From Rana temporaria (lineage: Eukaryota > Chordata > Amphibia > Anura > Ranidae): a DNA stretch of 64,000 nt. Shown here in pieces: positions 47,256 through 56,940 of the stretch; within the stretch, counting starts at the first letter, position 1, and every line of letters begins with the position of its first letter. The notes under the pieces are model-generated. The model had not been told where the DNA came from, did no database searches, and was given only the letters and a program-made list of their open reading frames with translations. The stretch covers positions 47,153,981 to 47,217,980 of the forward strand of contig NC_053494.1 in assembly GCF_905171775.1 (NCBI RefSeq), in the 5' to 3' direction. The position numbers and the translations under genes are program-made.

Positions 47256-48180
47256 CCACTAGCCGACCAGCCGCCGCAGTTATACGGCGGCAGGTCGGCT
47301 CGGCTGCGCGAAATCACGTAATTATACTTAATTTCGCATTTCAGCCATTAGGGGCTTGTGCCAACGCGCGTGCCCGGCGGGCGCGATCACCGCCGGGCAC
47401 CCTAGATCGCTCGTTACAGAGCAAGAACCGGGAGCTGTGTGTGTAAAGGGGGAGGGGGGAGAAATGACTGTTCGTCTGTTCATACAATATATGAACAGTG
47501 ATCTGTCATTTCCCCTAGTCAATCCCACCCCCCCTTCAGTTAGAACACACCTAGGGAACATAATTAACCCCTTCCTCGCCCCCTAGTGTTAACCCCTTCC
47601 CTGCCAGTGACATTTTTACAGTAATCAATGCATTTTTATAGCACTGATCGCTATAAAAATGCCAATGGTCCCCAAAATGTGTCAAAAGTGTCCGCTATAA
47701 GGTCGCAGTACTGATAAAAATCGCTGATCGCCGCCATTACTAGTAAAAATATAAATATTAATAAAAATGCCATAAAACTATCCCCTATTTTGTAGACGCT
47801 ATAAATTTTGCGCAAACCAATGAATAAACCTTTATTGCAATTTTTTTTACGATAAATATGTAGAAGAATGCGTATCGGCCTAAACTGAGGAAAAAAATAT
47901 GTTTTTTTATATATTTTTGGGGGATATTTATTATAGCAAAAAGTAAAAAAAATGTTGTTTCAAAATTCTCGCTCTATTTTTGTTTATAGCACAAAATATA
48001 AAAACCGCAGAGGTGATCAAATACCACCAAAAGAAAGCTCTATTTGTGGGAAAAAAAGGACGCCAATTTTGTTTGGGAGCCACGTTGCACGACTGCGCAA
48101 TTGTCAGTTAAAGCGACGCAGTGCCGATTCGCAAAAAGTGGCCCGGTCATTGACCAGCAAAATGGTCCGGGCTGAAGTGG
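47256..48180 (-). mobile_element. TTAA element B6, nested
   Basis: Ends CCACTAGCCGACC and CCGGGCTGAAGTGG; TTAA on both sides (47252-47255, 48181-48184). Interior in the same order as B3. Confidence 0.8.
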
Positions 48181-48288
48181 TTAAAGGGATGGGTTTTTTT
48201 CTCCTTCTAAAAGCAAATATTTTATTTGTTTTATGTTTTTGCTTTTAAAGGTAAAAGAGAGATCTGAGGTATTTTTGATAATAGGCTA

Positions 48289-48793
48289 CCGTATTTATCG
48301 GGGTATAGCGCGCTCCCGCGTATAGCGCGCACCCCTAAAGTTGCCCGAATTCCTGTGGAAAAAAATATGTTTTGTACTTACAGTTTTGGTGTCTTGCGCG
48401 GCGTCCATCGGCAGCCTCGTCGGGTCCGGCGTCCGTCTGCGGCTTCGGGTGTCCTCTTCGTTGGGTCCGGCGTCCTTCTGCGGCGTCCTCGCGTCCTCCC
48501 TGCTCGTTTCCCGCGCTGAGTTTGAATAGTGCGCCGACATATACCGAGCGCAGTACACTCGTGTATCGTCGGGCAGGCTCTGCAACTGTCGCGCTGACGT
48601 CCTGTACGCTCAGGACGTCAGTGCGAGAGGCGCTGAGACTGCCCGAAGATACACGAGTGTACTGCGCTCGGTATATGCCGGCGCAGTATTCAAACTCATG
48701 GCGGGAAAGCGGGTATCGGCGTTTATCGCGCACCCACGATTTTGCCCTGATTTTCAGGGAAAAATTGTGCGCGGTATACGCTGATAAATACGG
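48289..48793. mobile_element. Mariner-like MITE Q on a TA target, nested
   Basis: Ends CCGTATTTATCGGGG and GATAAATACGG are inverted and lie between TA dinucleotides (48287-48288, 48794-48795). The arms include GCGCAGTACACTCGTGTAT and its complement. Confidence 0.65.
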
Positions 48794-49381
48794 TAATTAG
48801 GATAATTTGATGACCGACTCTCAATAAAGAGAGCCTGTCATGCTTATTTCTATTACAAGGGATGTTTACATTCCTTTTAATAGGAATAAAAGTGCTAATA
48901 AATAAATTAAAGAGACAGTGTAAAATAAATAAGAAAAAACTTTGGCTCCCCCCCCATGATTTTAGAGCGGAACTAAACTGTATCTGAGCGCCACAAACTG
49001 AAAACGCCATTTAAAATAAGTAGATATGGTATACCTTCCTATCTGTTTACTACGGCTAGCAGCATAAGGATTAAAATTAGTCAAGGTTGATTAAGAGAGT
49101 TTGATTGTACTTAAAGGGGTGTCCCAATTTTGTGGAATGCTGCTGAACAAGAGCTAAAGTGCTCAGTGATAATTCAATTAACCCATCAAAAGTCTGTATC
49201 CAGCTCCTGAAGAAAAAGGGGGAGAGTGGGAGCAAGGGAATAGTAGCTGAAGCTAAACCCAACGTTACCCACTCAGTAGATTTGAGGGGACTATCTCGGT
49301 ACTGATAGAATACAATAAACATAAATATAAAAGATTTATTGAAATATAAAATTGCAAAACAGAACAATTGTACAAATCCAT

Positions 49382-49437
49382 GATTGGTCGAGGTCAACTA
49401 GTTTTGCGGGGGTGCCGCTTCGTCAGGACAGCCAATC
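49382..49437 (-). ncRNA. Type I hammerhead-ribozyme-like motif
   Basis: On the minus strand: GATTGG (stem I), a small internal loop, CTGACGA core, one extra A, stem II GCGG/CCGC with a CACCC loop, AAAA where GAAA is expected, self-complementary stem III (ACTAGT), T17, then an internal loop and CCAATC closing stem I with six pairs. Layout and the internal loop in stem I are those of natural type I hammerheads. The G12 to A change should abolish or greatly weaken cleavage. Confidence 0.6.
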
Positions 49438-49589
49438 TATACAGTAAATAGTACAATAAAAAACATGTAATATACATCAGCAAGGAAAATATAATTCAAC
49501 ATAATTCATAATATAGGCTTACCCGATGGGGTAAGCTCCTCTTTTTTTACTTTTTTGGATTACGCTTATTATGACATCCTTCTGAGCTC

Positions 49590-49675
49590 ACTGAGGCGGC
49601 GTACACACGGTCGGACAAAACCGATGAGAATGGACCGAGGTTCAGTTTCATCGGTCCAAACCGACGGTGTGTATA
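49590..49675. repeat. Family C fragment C11
   Basis: GGCGTACACACGGTCGG start with GGTCCAAACCGACGGTG at the end; short copy abutting element I2. Confidence 0.6.
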
Positions 49676-49676
49676 T

Positions 49677-50107
49677 ATTGTCTAGGGGAATCGGGTGTTT
49701 TTTTTACAATCAAAGCCGTACTTACCGTTTTAGAGATGCATCTTCTCCGCCGCTTCCGGGTATGGGCTGCGGGACTGGACGTTCCTACTTGATTGACAGG
49801 CTTCCGACGGTCGCATACATCGCGTCACGATTTTCCGAAAGTTGCCGAACGTCGGTGCGCAGGTGCCGTATAGAGCCGCACCGACGTTCGGCTTCTTTCG
49901 GCTACTCGTGACGTGATGTATGTGACCGTCGGAAGCCTGTCAATCAAATAGGAACGCCCAGTCCCGAAGACCATACCCGGAAGCGGCGGAGAAGATCGCT
50001 CTCTAAAACGGTAAGTACTGCTTCGATTTTAAAAAAACTACCCGATTCCCCTTCACAAAATGAGCATCAATCTAATGTTAAAAAAAAAATTCGGGTGAAC
50101 TCCCGCT
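49677..50107. mobile_element. TTAA-type hairpin element I, copy I2
   Basis: Same palindromic arms as I1, right end GGGTGAACTCCCGCT before TTAA (50108-50111). The left end is cut at the junction with C11. Both GTAAGTAC donor words are conserved. Confidence 0.75.
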
Positions 50108-50640
50108 TTAAAGTAACCTATTTAGAAAATAGAAAATGAACCTTTACAGCCCCTTTAATGAGTATTGACACCAGTGCTCTTCATAGGGTACGCATGACTT
50201 TACAATAGAATTGTGTACACAATGCTCCTGAGCTCTGGTACAGTAGGTGTCGGATCCTCAGACATTTGTGTGCATTAAGAGGAATGTTCATGAGTGCACA
50301 ATCCTTATTCGAACTTGACACAATCCTTCCAGTTATTTAGCCCGTGTCTTCTGACTCCATAAAGATATGAGAGATATGAGCAGAGTTATCAGGATAGAGT
50401 TTCATGTGTATGCTACAGAGTGACATGTCTGGGAATTTCAGGATGCCTTGAAATTCTAAGCCTCAGCGGAATGGCATAGGGATCTGCATTCTGAAATTTT
50501 AAACAAGCCTCGGTGTAGTTTATTAGGAAGTAAACAAGAGCCGGTCTGCATAATATGTTCTATGTTTCTAGACAGTCTGTCATATTGAATAAACCTGCAT
50601 CTTTCTTGCAAATTGCTTACATCTACCTTGTCTCTTTCAG

Positions 50641-50702
50641 TGATATATTTGATGCCATGTTCCCCGTCAATCACATCGCTAGTGAGACTGTCATACTACA
50701 AG
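50641..50702 (+). CDS. prkar1b: Internal exon, PKA type I regulatory subunit (CNB-A domain)
   Basis: A 62-bp exon: acceptor TCTCTTTCAG ends at 50640 and donor GTAAGA begins at 50703. Entered in phase 2 (T completes a Ser codon), it reads DIFDAMFPVNHIA then SETVILQ and ends one base into the next codon. The protein holds the PKA catalytic subunit inactive until cAMP binds. This exon encodes the start of the first cyclic-nucleotide-binding domain, just after the inhibitor segment. The DIFDAMF-V--IA-ETVI pattern is specific to type I subunits; RII reads differently. PV-HIA is closer to R1B than to R1A (SFIA), hence the symbol, which is less certain than the family. Ser where type I proteins have Gly before ETV, and Leu for Gln later, are single-base changes. 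The 62-bp size and phases match what I recall for the mammalian R1A gene. Confidence 0.92.
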
Positions 50703-50885
50703 GTAAGAATATCATAATTGTTCAAATGTCAAGACTGCTGAGAAGCACCGGCATTAGTGAAACGCAGATTTCCAGTACCCAAAAAGATATATCTCCCTTT
50801 CCCTGAAATAATAACACTAAATGAATCTGTGTTGAGAGAGAAAGGGCGCAGCTCATTGGTAAAACCAGAACTTTGTCAACGCTTA

Positions 50886-51297
50886 GGCCGCGTACACACG
50901 GTCGTTCCAAACCGATGAGAATGGCCTGATGGGCCGTTTCCATCGATTCACCTCTGAAGTGGTCTGATGTGCGTACACACCATCGTTCCAAAAAACTATC
51001 GGGTCAGAACGCGGTGACGTCAAACACACGACGTGCTGAATAAAACAAAGTTCAATGCTTCCAAGCCTGCGTCGACTTGATTCTGAGCATGCGCGGGTTT
51101 TGAACCGATGCTTTTCTGTACTAACCATCGGTTTGGTCCGATGGGGCAGCGGTCCATCGGTTCGGTTTTGAAGCATGTTTAGAAATTTTGGACCGAAGGA
51201 AACCAGACCGATAGCCTATACACACGGTCGGTTTGGTCCGATGAAAATGAACTTCGGTTCATTCTCATCGGACCAAACCGACCGTGTGTACGGGGCC
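50886..51297. mobile_element. Family C MITE, copy C12
   Basis: Ends GGCCGCGTACACACGGTCG and the inverted form. TTA left (50883-50885), TAA right (51298-51300), the latter shared with C13. Confidence 0.8.
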
Positions 51298-51300
51298 TAA

Positions 51301-52418
51301 TGCTGCGTACACATGATTGGAAATTCTGACAAGAAAACCGTGGATTTTTTCTGATGGAATGTTGGCTCAAACTTGTGTTGCATACACAAATCTTGTCTGA
51401 AATTCCGACCGTCAAGAACGTGGTGACGTACAAGACGCTCGATGAGCCGAGATCAGTGAAGTTCAATCGGCAGTTCGGCTTTTCCACTTGATTCTGAGCA
51501 TGTTTTTTTGCACGTCGGAATTGCATACAGAAGAGCGGATTTTCGAAAAATAGAGAACCTGCTCTGAATCTTTTGTTGGCGGAAATTCCGACAGCAAAAG
51601 TCCGATGGAGCATACACATGGGGCCGGATTCTCGTAGAGTAGAGCATCTTTTTGCCGGTGTAGCGCATCTCATATGCGCTACACCGACTTAACATAGAGA
51701 GACAAGAACAGTATTCACAAAGCACTCGCTCCCTACGTTGCGCCATCGTAACGTAAATTATCCGGCGTAAGCCCGCCTAATTCAAAGTAGGTGGATGGTG
51801 GGCGTGATCAATCTAAATGAACCATGACCCCATGCAAATGATGGTCCGAACAAACGGCGCATACTCACAATCACGTCGAAGATACTCCCTAAGATACGAC
51901 GGCCCAATGCCTACGACGTTAACGTATCCTACGCCCAGCCCCATTCATGTACTACTACGTAAACGACGTAAAATACGACGGCTGTTCCGTCGTCCATACC
52001 TTTGCATGGGATGCACCTCCTATTGGTGGAATAACTTTACGCCGGACGTACGCCTTACGTAAACGGCGTATACTACTGCGACGGGCGCAAGTACGTTCAT
52101 GAATCGGCGTATCTCAGTCATTTGCATATTCGATGTGTAAATCAATGGAAGCACCTCTTGCGGCCAGCGTAAATATGCGCCCAGGCTCCGACGGCATAGG
52201 AAACTTACGTCGGTCGGATGAAGCCACATTTCAGGCGTATCTTGCATTAAGAATCAGGCGCATAGATACAATGGCGCATCTGTGCACTTACGCGGCGTAT
52301 CTAAAGATACGTCAGCGTAAGTGTTACCTGAATCTGATTCTTGGTCGGAATTTCCGACCAATAGCTCACATCGGATTTTTCTTGTCGGAATTTACGACAA
52401 TAAACTTTTGTGTAACCC
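51301..52418. mobile_element. Family C MITE, copy C13, split by A10
   Basis: Starts TGCTGCGTACACATGATTGG after the TAA that closes C12. It is broken at 51620, where the C consensus GCATACACACGGTCGG is cut after GCATACACATG, and resumes near 52343 (TTGGTCGGAATTTCC). The right end is decayed and runs into the TAA (52419-52421) that opens C14. Confidence 0.75.
51621..52342. mobile_element. Family A MITE, copy A10, inside C13
   Basis: Starts GGGCCGGATTCTCG and ends ACCTGAATCTGATTC, with the right end mutated. About 720 bp, so full length. Confidence 0.8.
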
Positions 52419-52421
52419 TAA

Positions 52422-52883
52422 GGCCTCGTACACACGACGGGACATGTCCGATGAAAACGGTCCGCGGACCGTTTTCTTCGGACATGTCCGCTGCCGGATT
52501 TTGGTCTGATGGCTGTACACACCATCAGACCAAATTTCTCGCGGACAGCGAACGCGGTGACGTGGCCGCGCCGTCGCCGCGACGATGACGCGGCGACGTG
52601 TGCGACCCTGGAAGGCCAATGCTTCCACGCATGCGTCGAATCACTTTGACGCATGCGCGGGCTTTCGGCCGAGCGGACATGTCCGGTGAGTCGTACAGAC
52701 GACCGAACATGTCCAGCGGACAGGCTTCCAGCAGACATGTTTCAAAGAAACATTTGTCCGCTGGAAACCTGTCCGATCCGCCGGAAAATTGTCCGGTCGG
52801 CCGTACACACGACTGAACAAGTCCGCGGAAACTGGTCCGACGGACCAGTTTCAGCAGACATGTTCGGTCGTGTGTACGAGGCC
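52422..52883. mobile_element. Family C MITE, copy C14
   Basis: A 462-bp copy with ends GGCCTCGTACACACGACGG and the inverted form, and TAA exactly on both sides (52419-52421, 52884-52886). Close relative of C4 and C17. Confidence 0.88.
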
Positions 52884-52886
52884 TAA

Positions 52887-53818
52887 CACTAACCACGGCA
52901 CTAAACCAGACCCACCCTTCCTCTGTCAATAGTTAGCTGAGGTGATTTCCAAATACCACAACATTGGTGCTTATAGCCAAGAAAGACTTATGATATTCCA
53001 TACTCAAATTGGACTTTACCAGACATATATAATACATAGAGTGATGCTTGAAGTAAAATTTGATTAGTAGTTGTGGTTTGGTACAGTTTGCTCAACTTTT
53101 TTGCTCTTTATTGTGTAGTGCTTTATAGAATAACTGTAGATATCTGCTCAGGTTACCTGTTCCTGCTATGTATGTCTAAGATATAAATGACTTGTGAGGT
53201 AATCTTGCTTCCTGCACATCAGTGTACACAGTCTTTTTTTTGACACGCACAGCAATAATACACTGCAGTGTGGGTTTGGCACAGACTTTGACTTAAACAA
53301 TGCTTTGAGAACTCTGGTGACTGTGCTGTCTCTGATGACAGGCCTAAATATGGAATTATTGGAACACGGGGACCTTGAATGTGTCTGCAGCCCTTTGTTC
53401 TTTTATGTAACAAGGTTACGCTGTCTTATAATTTCCTAATAAGCTTGAATTTTTTTTATCCAATGTTCCTGAGTAATTTGCATTCATAATGTATTTTTTT
53501 TTAATATATATTTTAGACAATATTGACATGGATGTAGCTTGCTTTATTTAGGACAGCCCATTCATTCCAAGGCTGCAAGAAAGCAGAGAATGAAGTCCCG
53601 ACCCTTTTGTATAATCACGCTGCATTGAATTGCTGCACCATGCGGTTTGGCCACACGGTTACTGATGTGTGGGGGAGCCATTAACAATTAATGGTAACCC
53701 CCTTGCATCTGCTGAAGTGCAGCACATTTCTCTGCTGTGTTGAGAATGCCCTCAATTTCGCACACATTTCCGACATGCAGAGATGTGAACCTGGTCTAAA
53801 GCTGGCCATACTTGGATT
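52887..53818. other. Unique intron sequence
   Basis: No repeat boundary or exon seen. Confidence 0.5.
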
Positions 53819-53834
53819 AAAATCCAATCCATCT
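53819..53834. repeat. Target-site duplication, left, SINE copy 2
   Basis: AAAATCCAATCCATCT, exact match to 54345-54360. Confidence 0.9.
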
Positions 53835-54344
53835 GAGCTGCGGTGGCTCAACGCGATTGGCACTGCGCTGACAAGCCATTCACCTCTGCAGTTAGGGGTT
53901 CGGATCCCAGTCTCAGCTACATGTGAATTGAGTTTGGTGGTCTCAGCCCGGCTCCCGGTGGGTGTGCTATGCGAGGTAAGCCTGCGCTTAGTACGCCCAC
54001 CCCCCTCCCACAAAAACCACCAAACTTACACGCACTCGAAATTGGGTTAACATGCACGCACTTTGACCACGCGGTCTCTAAAAAGAGAGGCGAAGGACTA
54101 ACGGGGCTGGTTGAGCGGGCTAGATCCTCTCACTCCCTTATAGGGAGTCCCTCTGCCCCGTTGGGCTTCAAAGCGGAGCAGGTAGGGTGGGCTGTGTGGG
54201 AGGACCCCCTCACACACCCACCATTGCCACCCGGGGCATGGAGAAAGGTGGCAGATTGCCTCTGGGGGAGGCCTGCCTACTCCCAACTCCTGCAGTCTGG
54301 CTCCTCTCTCGAGTACACGCACAAAATACACTTTAAAAGAAAAA
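53835..54344 (+). mobile_element. tRNA-derived SINE, copy 2
   Basis: 510-bp copy with perfect 16-bp target duplications. A box TGGCTCAACGCG at 53844-53855, B box GGTTCGGATCC at 53897-53907, tail ACACTTTAAAAG plus an A run. It lies in sense orientation in the prkar1-type intron. Open frames of 86-143 codons here recur in copy 1 and follow from the shared sequence, not from a gene. Confidence 0.88.
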
Positions 54345-54360
54345 AAAATCCAATCCATCT
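54345..54360. repeat. Target-site duplication, right, SINE copy 2
   Basis: AAAATCCAATCCATCT, exact match to 53819-53834. Confidence 0.9.
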
Positions 54361-54955
54361 ATGGGTAGGCTGGTTATACCCAGGTCGATCCATCGATTGA
54401 CTTGGGTACAACCAGCCTGTCATTTTTTTTACATGCAATTACTGCCAGCAGCTATAGCTGTCAAAGGGGTTTAATTACTAAAGGCAAATAGACTGTGCAC
54501 TTTGCAAAGTACAGCCCCTTAGTGTTCTGCCTTCTGGAAAGGCTCCCTGCGCCCCCCCCCCCCCCCATCAGCAGAACACAATAGCGCTGTGGGAGGCATT
54601 CCCCTATCAACACTGACTGTGTTGATTTGTTATTTGAGCGACTTTATTTAGTTCCACCCATGGAATTTGCAGTGAACGTTAGTTGCCGCCATGTGCATAC
54701 TGCAAATCCCATAGTTCATAGTCCCTAGTCCATCTTATGCGTGAGCAAGAGAAGGTGGCTGTCTTCCTACAAGCAGTGGGACCATGGAAGGTGAACATAG
54801 CCACCCTCTAACAGGAAGTCAGATCACAGCAGCAAAAAAAAAACGAATTTGGAGGAGGCTGAGAGCAACAGAATGTACTTTTTGGCGGTAAGAATACATA
54901 CTTGAATAGGATTATTTATTTTTCAACCAGAGTTTAGTGTCACTTCAAAGATTTA

Positions 54956-55329
54956 TGCCGCGTACACACGGATGGTTTTTGGATGTTTTTTCCCGACGGA
55001 ATTCCGCTCAAGCTTGGCTTGCATACACATGGTTACACAAAAGTTCTCGGAACTTTCGTCTGTCAAGAATGCGGTGATGTACAACACTACAATGAGCTGA
55101 GAAAATGAAGTTCAATGCTTCCGAGCATGCGTCAAATTGTTTCGGAACAATCCGACGAACAGATTTTCCGATTGGATTTTTTTCCGTCTGAAAATTTAAG
55201 AACCAGCTCTCAATCTTTTGTTGGGGGGAATTTCGACAGCAAAAGTCCGATGGAGCATACACAGAATTTCCGTTCAAAAGCTCACATCGGACTTTTGCTG
55301 TCGGAATTTTCGATCGTGTGTATGGGGCA
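54956..55329. mobile_element. Family C MITE, copy C15
   Basis: Ends TGCCGCGTACACACGGATGG and GATCGTGTGTATGGGGCA. TTA on both sides (54953-54955, 55330-55332). Confidence 0.82.
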
Positions 55330-55539
55330 TTAGAATCACATTCATATAGTCATACAAGCTTTTCTTGTTTGGTAATTACCTGGGTATCCTACCAGTTTCT
55401 TCTGCTTCTATGAGCTTCCTGTAATAGGGTGACAATGCTGCCTGCAGGATTCCTTTGCAGCATTAGGCCCCTTGCATGGGTGTAGGAACCCTTACAAATC
55501 TGGGGGGGACAGCATTTTTACCCCCGACACCTACCTGAC

Positions 55540-56045
55540 ACATACACTGACCCCCGACACACCAACCTTACACCTACACTGAAATATGTAAAATGAAGTA
55601 CAGCGCTAAATGAATAAATACATGAATGTCAATAGGTGTAATTAGGTGTAATGGTGTAATTATTAATCCTCAGGAATCGGATTAATAATTTACTGCTACA
55701 CACCACTACACTACACTACACACTGACCACTAACCAGCACACCACTACACTGAACACTGACCCACCTGACCATTACACTGACCTACCTGACACCTACACT
55801 AACCTACCTGACACCTACACTAACCTACCTGACACCTACACTAACCTACCTGACACCTACACTAAACCACCTCACTCCTACTTCCTGCACTACTCACATT
55901 ACACTGACCCACCTGACACCAACACTGACTATTACACTGACTGACACATACACTGACCCCCGACACCTACCTGACACATACACTGACCCCTGACACCTAC
56001 CTGACACATACACTGACCCCCGACACACCGACCTTACACCTACAC
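55540..56045. repeat. Tandem array of ACACTGACC / CACCTACCTGA words
   Basis: Imperfect repeats of about 20-25 bp built from CCTACCTGACACCTACACT. An inserted block of about 100 bp at 55583-55692 recurs at 56046-56142 (GTAAAAT-AAGTACAGCGC and TTAATCCTCAGGAA). Confidence 0.8.
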
Positions 56046-56224
56046 TGAAATGTGTAAAATTAAGTACAGCGCTAAATGAATAAATAAATGAATGTCAATA
56101 GGTGTAATTATTAATCCTCAGGAACCGGATTAATAATTTACTGATTTTCATGATGTTATCCCTCAGGGCTTTCAGCATGTAAGCCTGTGAGGGAGGCAGA
56201 GCAACCGCCGGTCAGCAGCAGTAA

Positions 56225-56530
56225 GGCCTCTTTCACACTGAGGAGTTTTTCAGGCGGTACAGCGCTAAAAATAGCGCTGCTATACCGCCTGAAAAACTCC
56301 TGCCCAGCCTTCTCAATGTGAAAGCCCGAGGGCTTTCACACTGAGGCGATGCGATGGCAGGAGAGAAAAACATCTCCTGCAAGCAGCATCTTTGGAGCGG
56401 TATGTATACCGCTCCTTCACCGCTCCTTCCCATTTAAAACAATGGGAAACCGCGGTAATACCACCTGCAATGCGCCTCTGCAGAGGCGCATTGTGGGTGG
56501 TATTAACCCTTTATCAGCCACTAGCAGGGG
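56225..56530. repeat. Family G MITE, copy G1, right end lost
   Basis: Follows TAA (56222-56224) and begins GGCCTCTTTCACACTGAGG. It splits the left arm of the inverted repeat of element O. Confidence 0.7.
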
Positions 56531-56599
56531 TTAGCAGCCGCTAGGAGAGTCACGCCACGTGTTAATGCACAGATAGTACTGACAGAGACCGTTACATGC

Positions 56600-56940
56600 C
56601 AAAAGCCCCCTCCAAGCCCCTCCCCTTAGGAATCGGATTAATGGATTTACTGAGCTTTATGATGTTATCCCTCAGGGCTTTTAGCATCATGTAAGGGGTT
56701 AAATTATGAATCCTGCTAGGTTCCCTGAGGGGTGCATTATATAGCAGGATTAACCCCAAGGGGTTAAATAATCCAGCTATATAATGTATCCCTCAGGGAA
56801 TTCGACATGCCAAATACCTAGCAGGATTCATAATTTAACCCCTTACATGAAAGCCCTGAGGGATAACATCATGATGCTCAGTAAATCATTAATCTGATTC
56901 CTGAGGGGAGGGGACTTTTGGCATGTAACGGTCTCTCTGT
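56600..56940. repeat. Large palindrome in hAT element O
   Basis: TTTACTGAGCTT...GATGTTATCCCTCAGGG on the left is matched by CCCTGAGGGATAACATC... on the right, with centre near 56755. The outer parts (GCAGAGCAACCGCCGGTCAG near 56198 and its complement near 56975) extend it beyond the G1 insertion. Confidence 0.8.

Larger units (their letters stand above)
46990..48960 (+). repeat. B5-like host element split by B6 and Q
   Basis: Pieces at about 46990-47251, 48185-48288 and 48796-48960 follow the order of B5 (44740-45230), including ATTACAAGGGATGTTTACAT. The TTAA target of B6 matches CCTCTTAAAGAG in B5. Ends of the host are not clear. Confidence 0.55.

Noticed and set aside
48335..48800. 132- and 142-codon open frames on opposite strands
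   Set aside because: They mirror each other across the palindrome of MITE Q.
1..50640. Search for the preceding exon (ending about LDDNER)
   Set aside because: No matching coding word with a donor was found, so the exon is either outside the window or too diverged for me to see.
53691..54400. Open frames of 86-143 codons also seen at 28340-28894
   Set aside because: They are within the two SINE copies, which are pol III-type elements without coding function.
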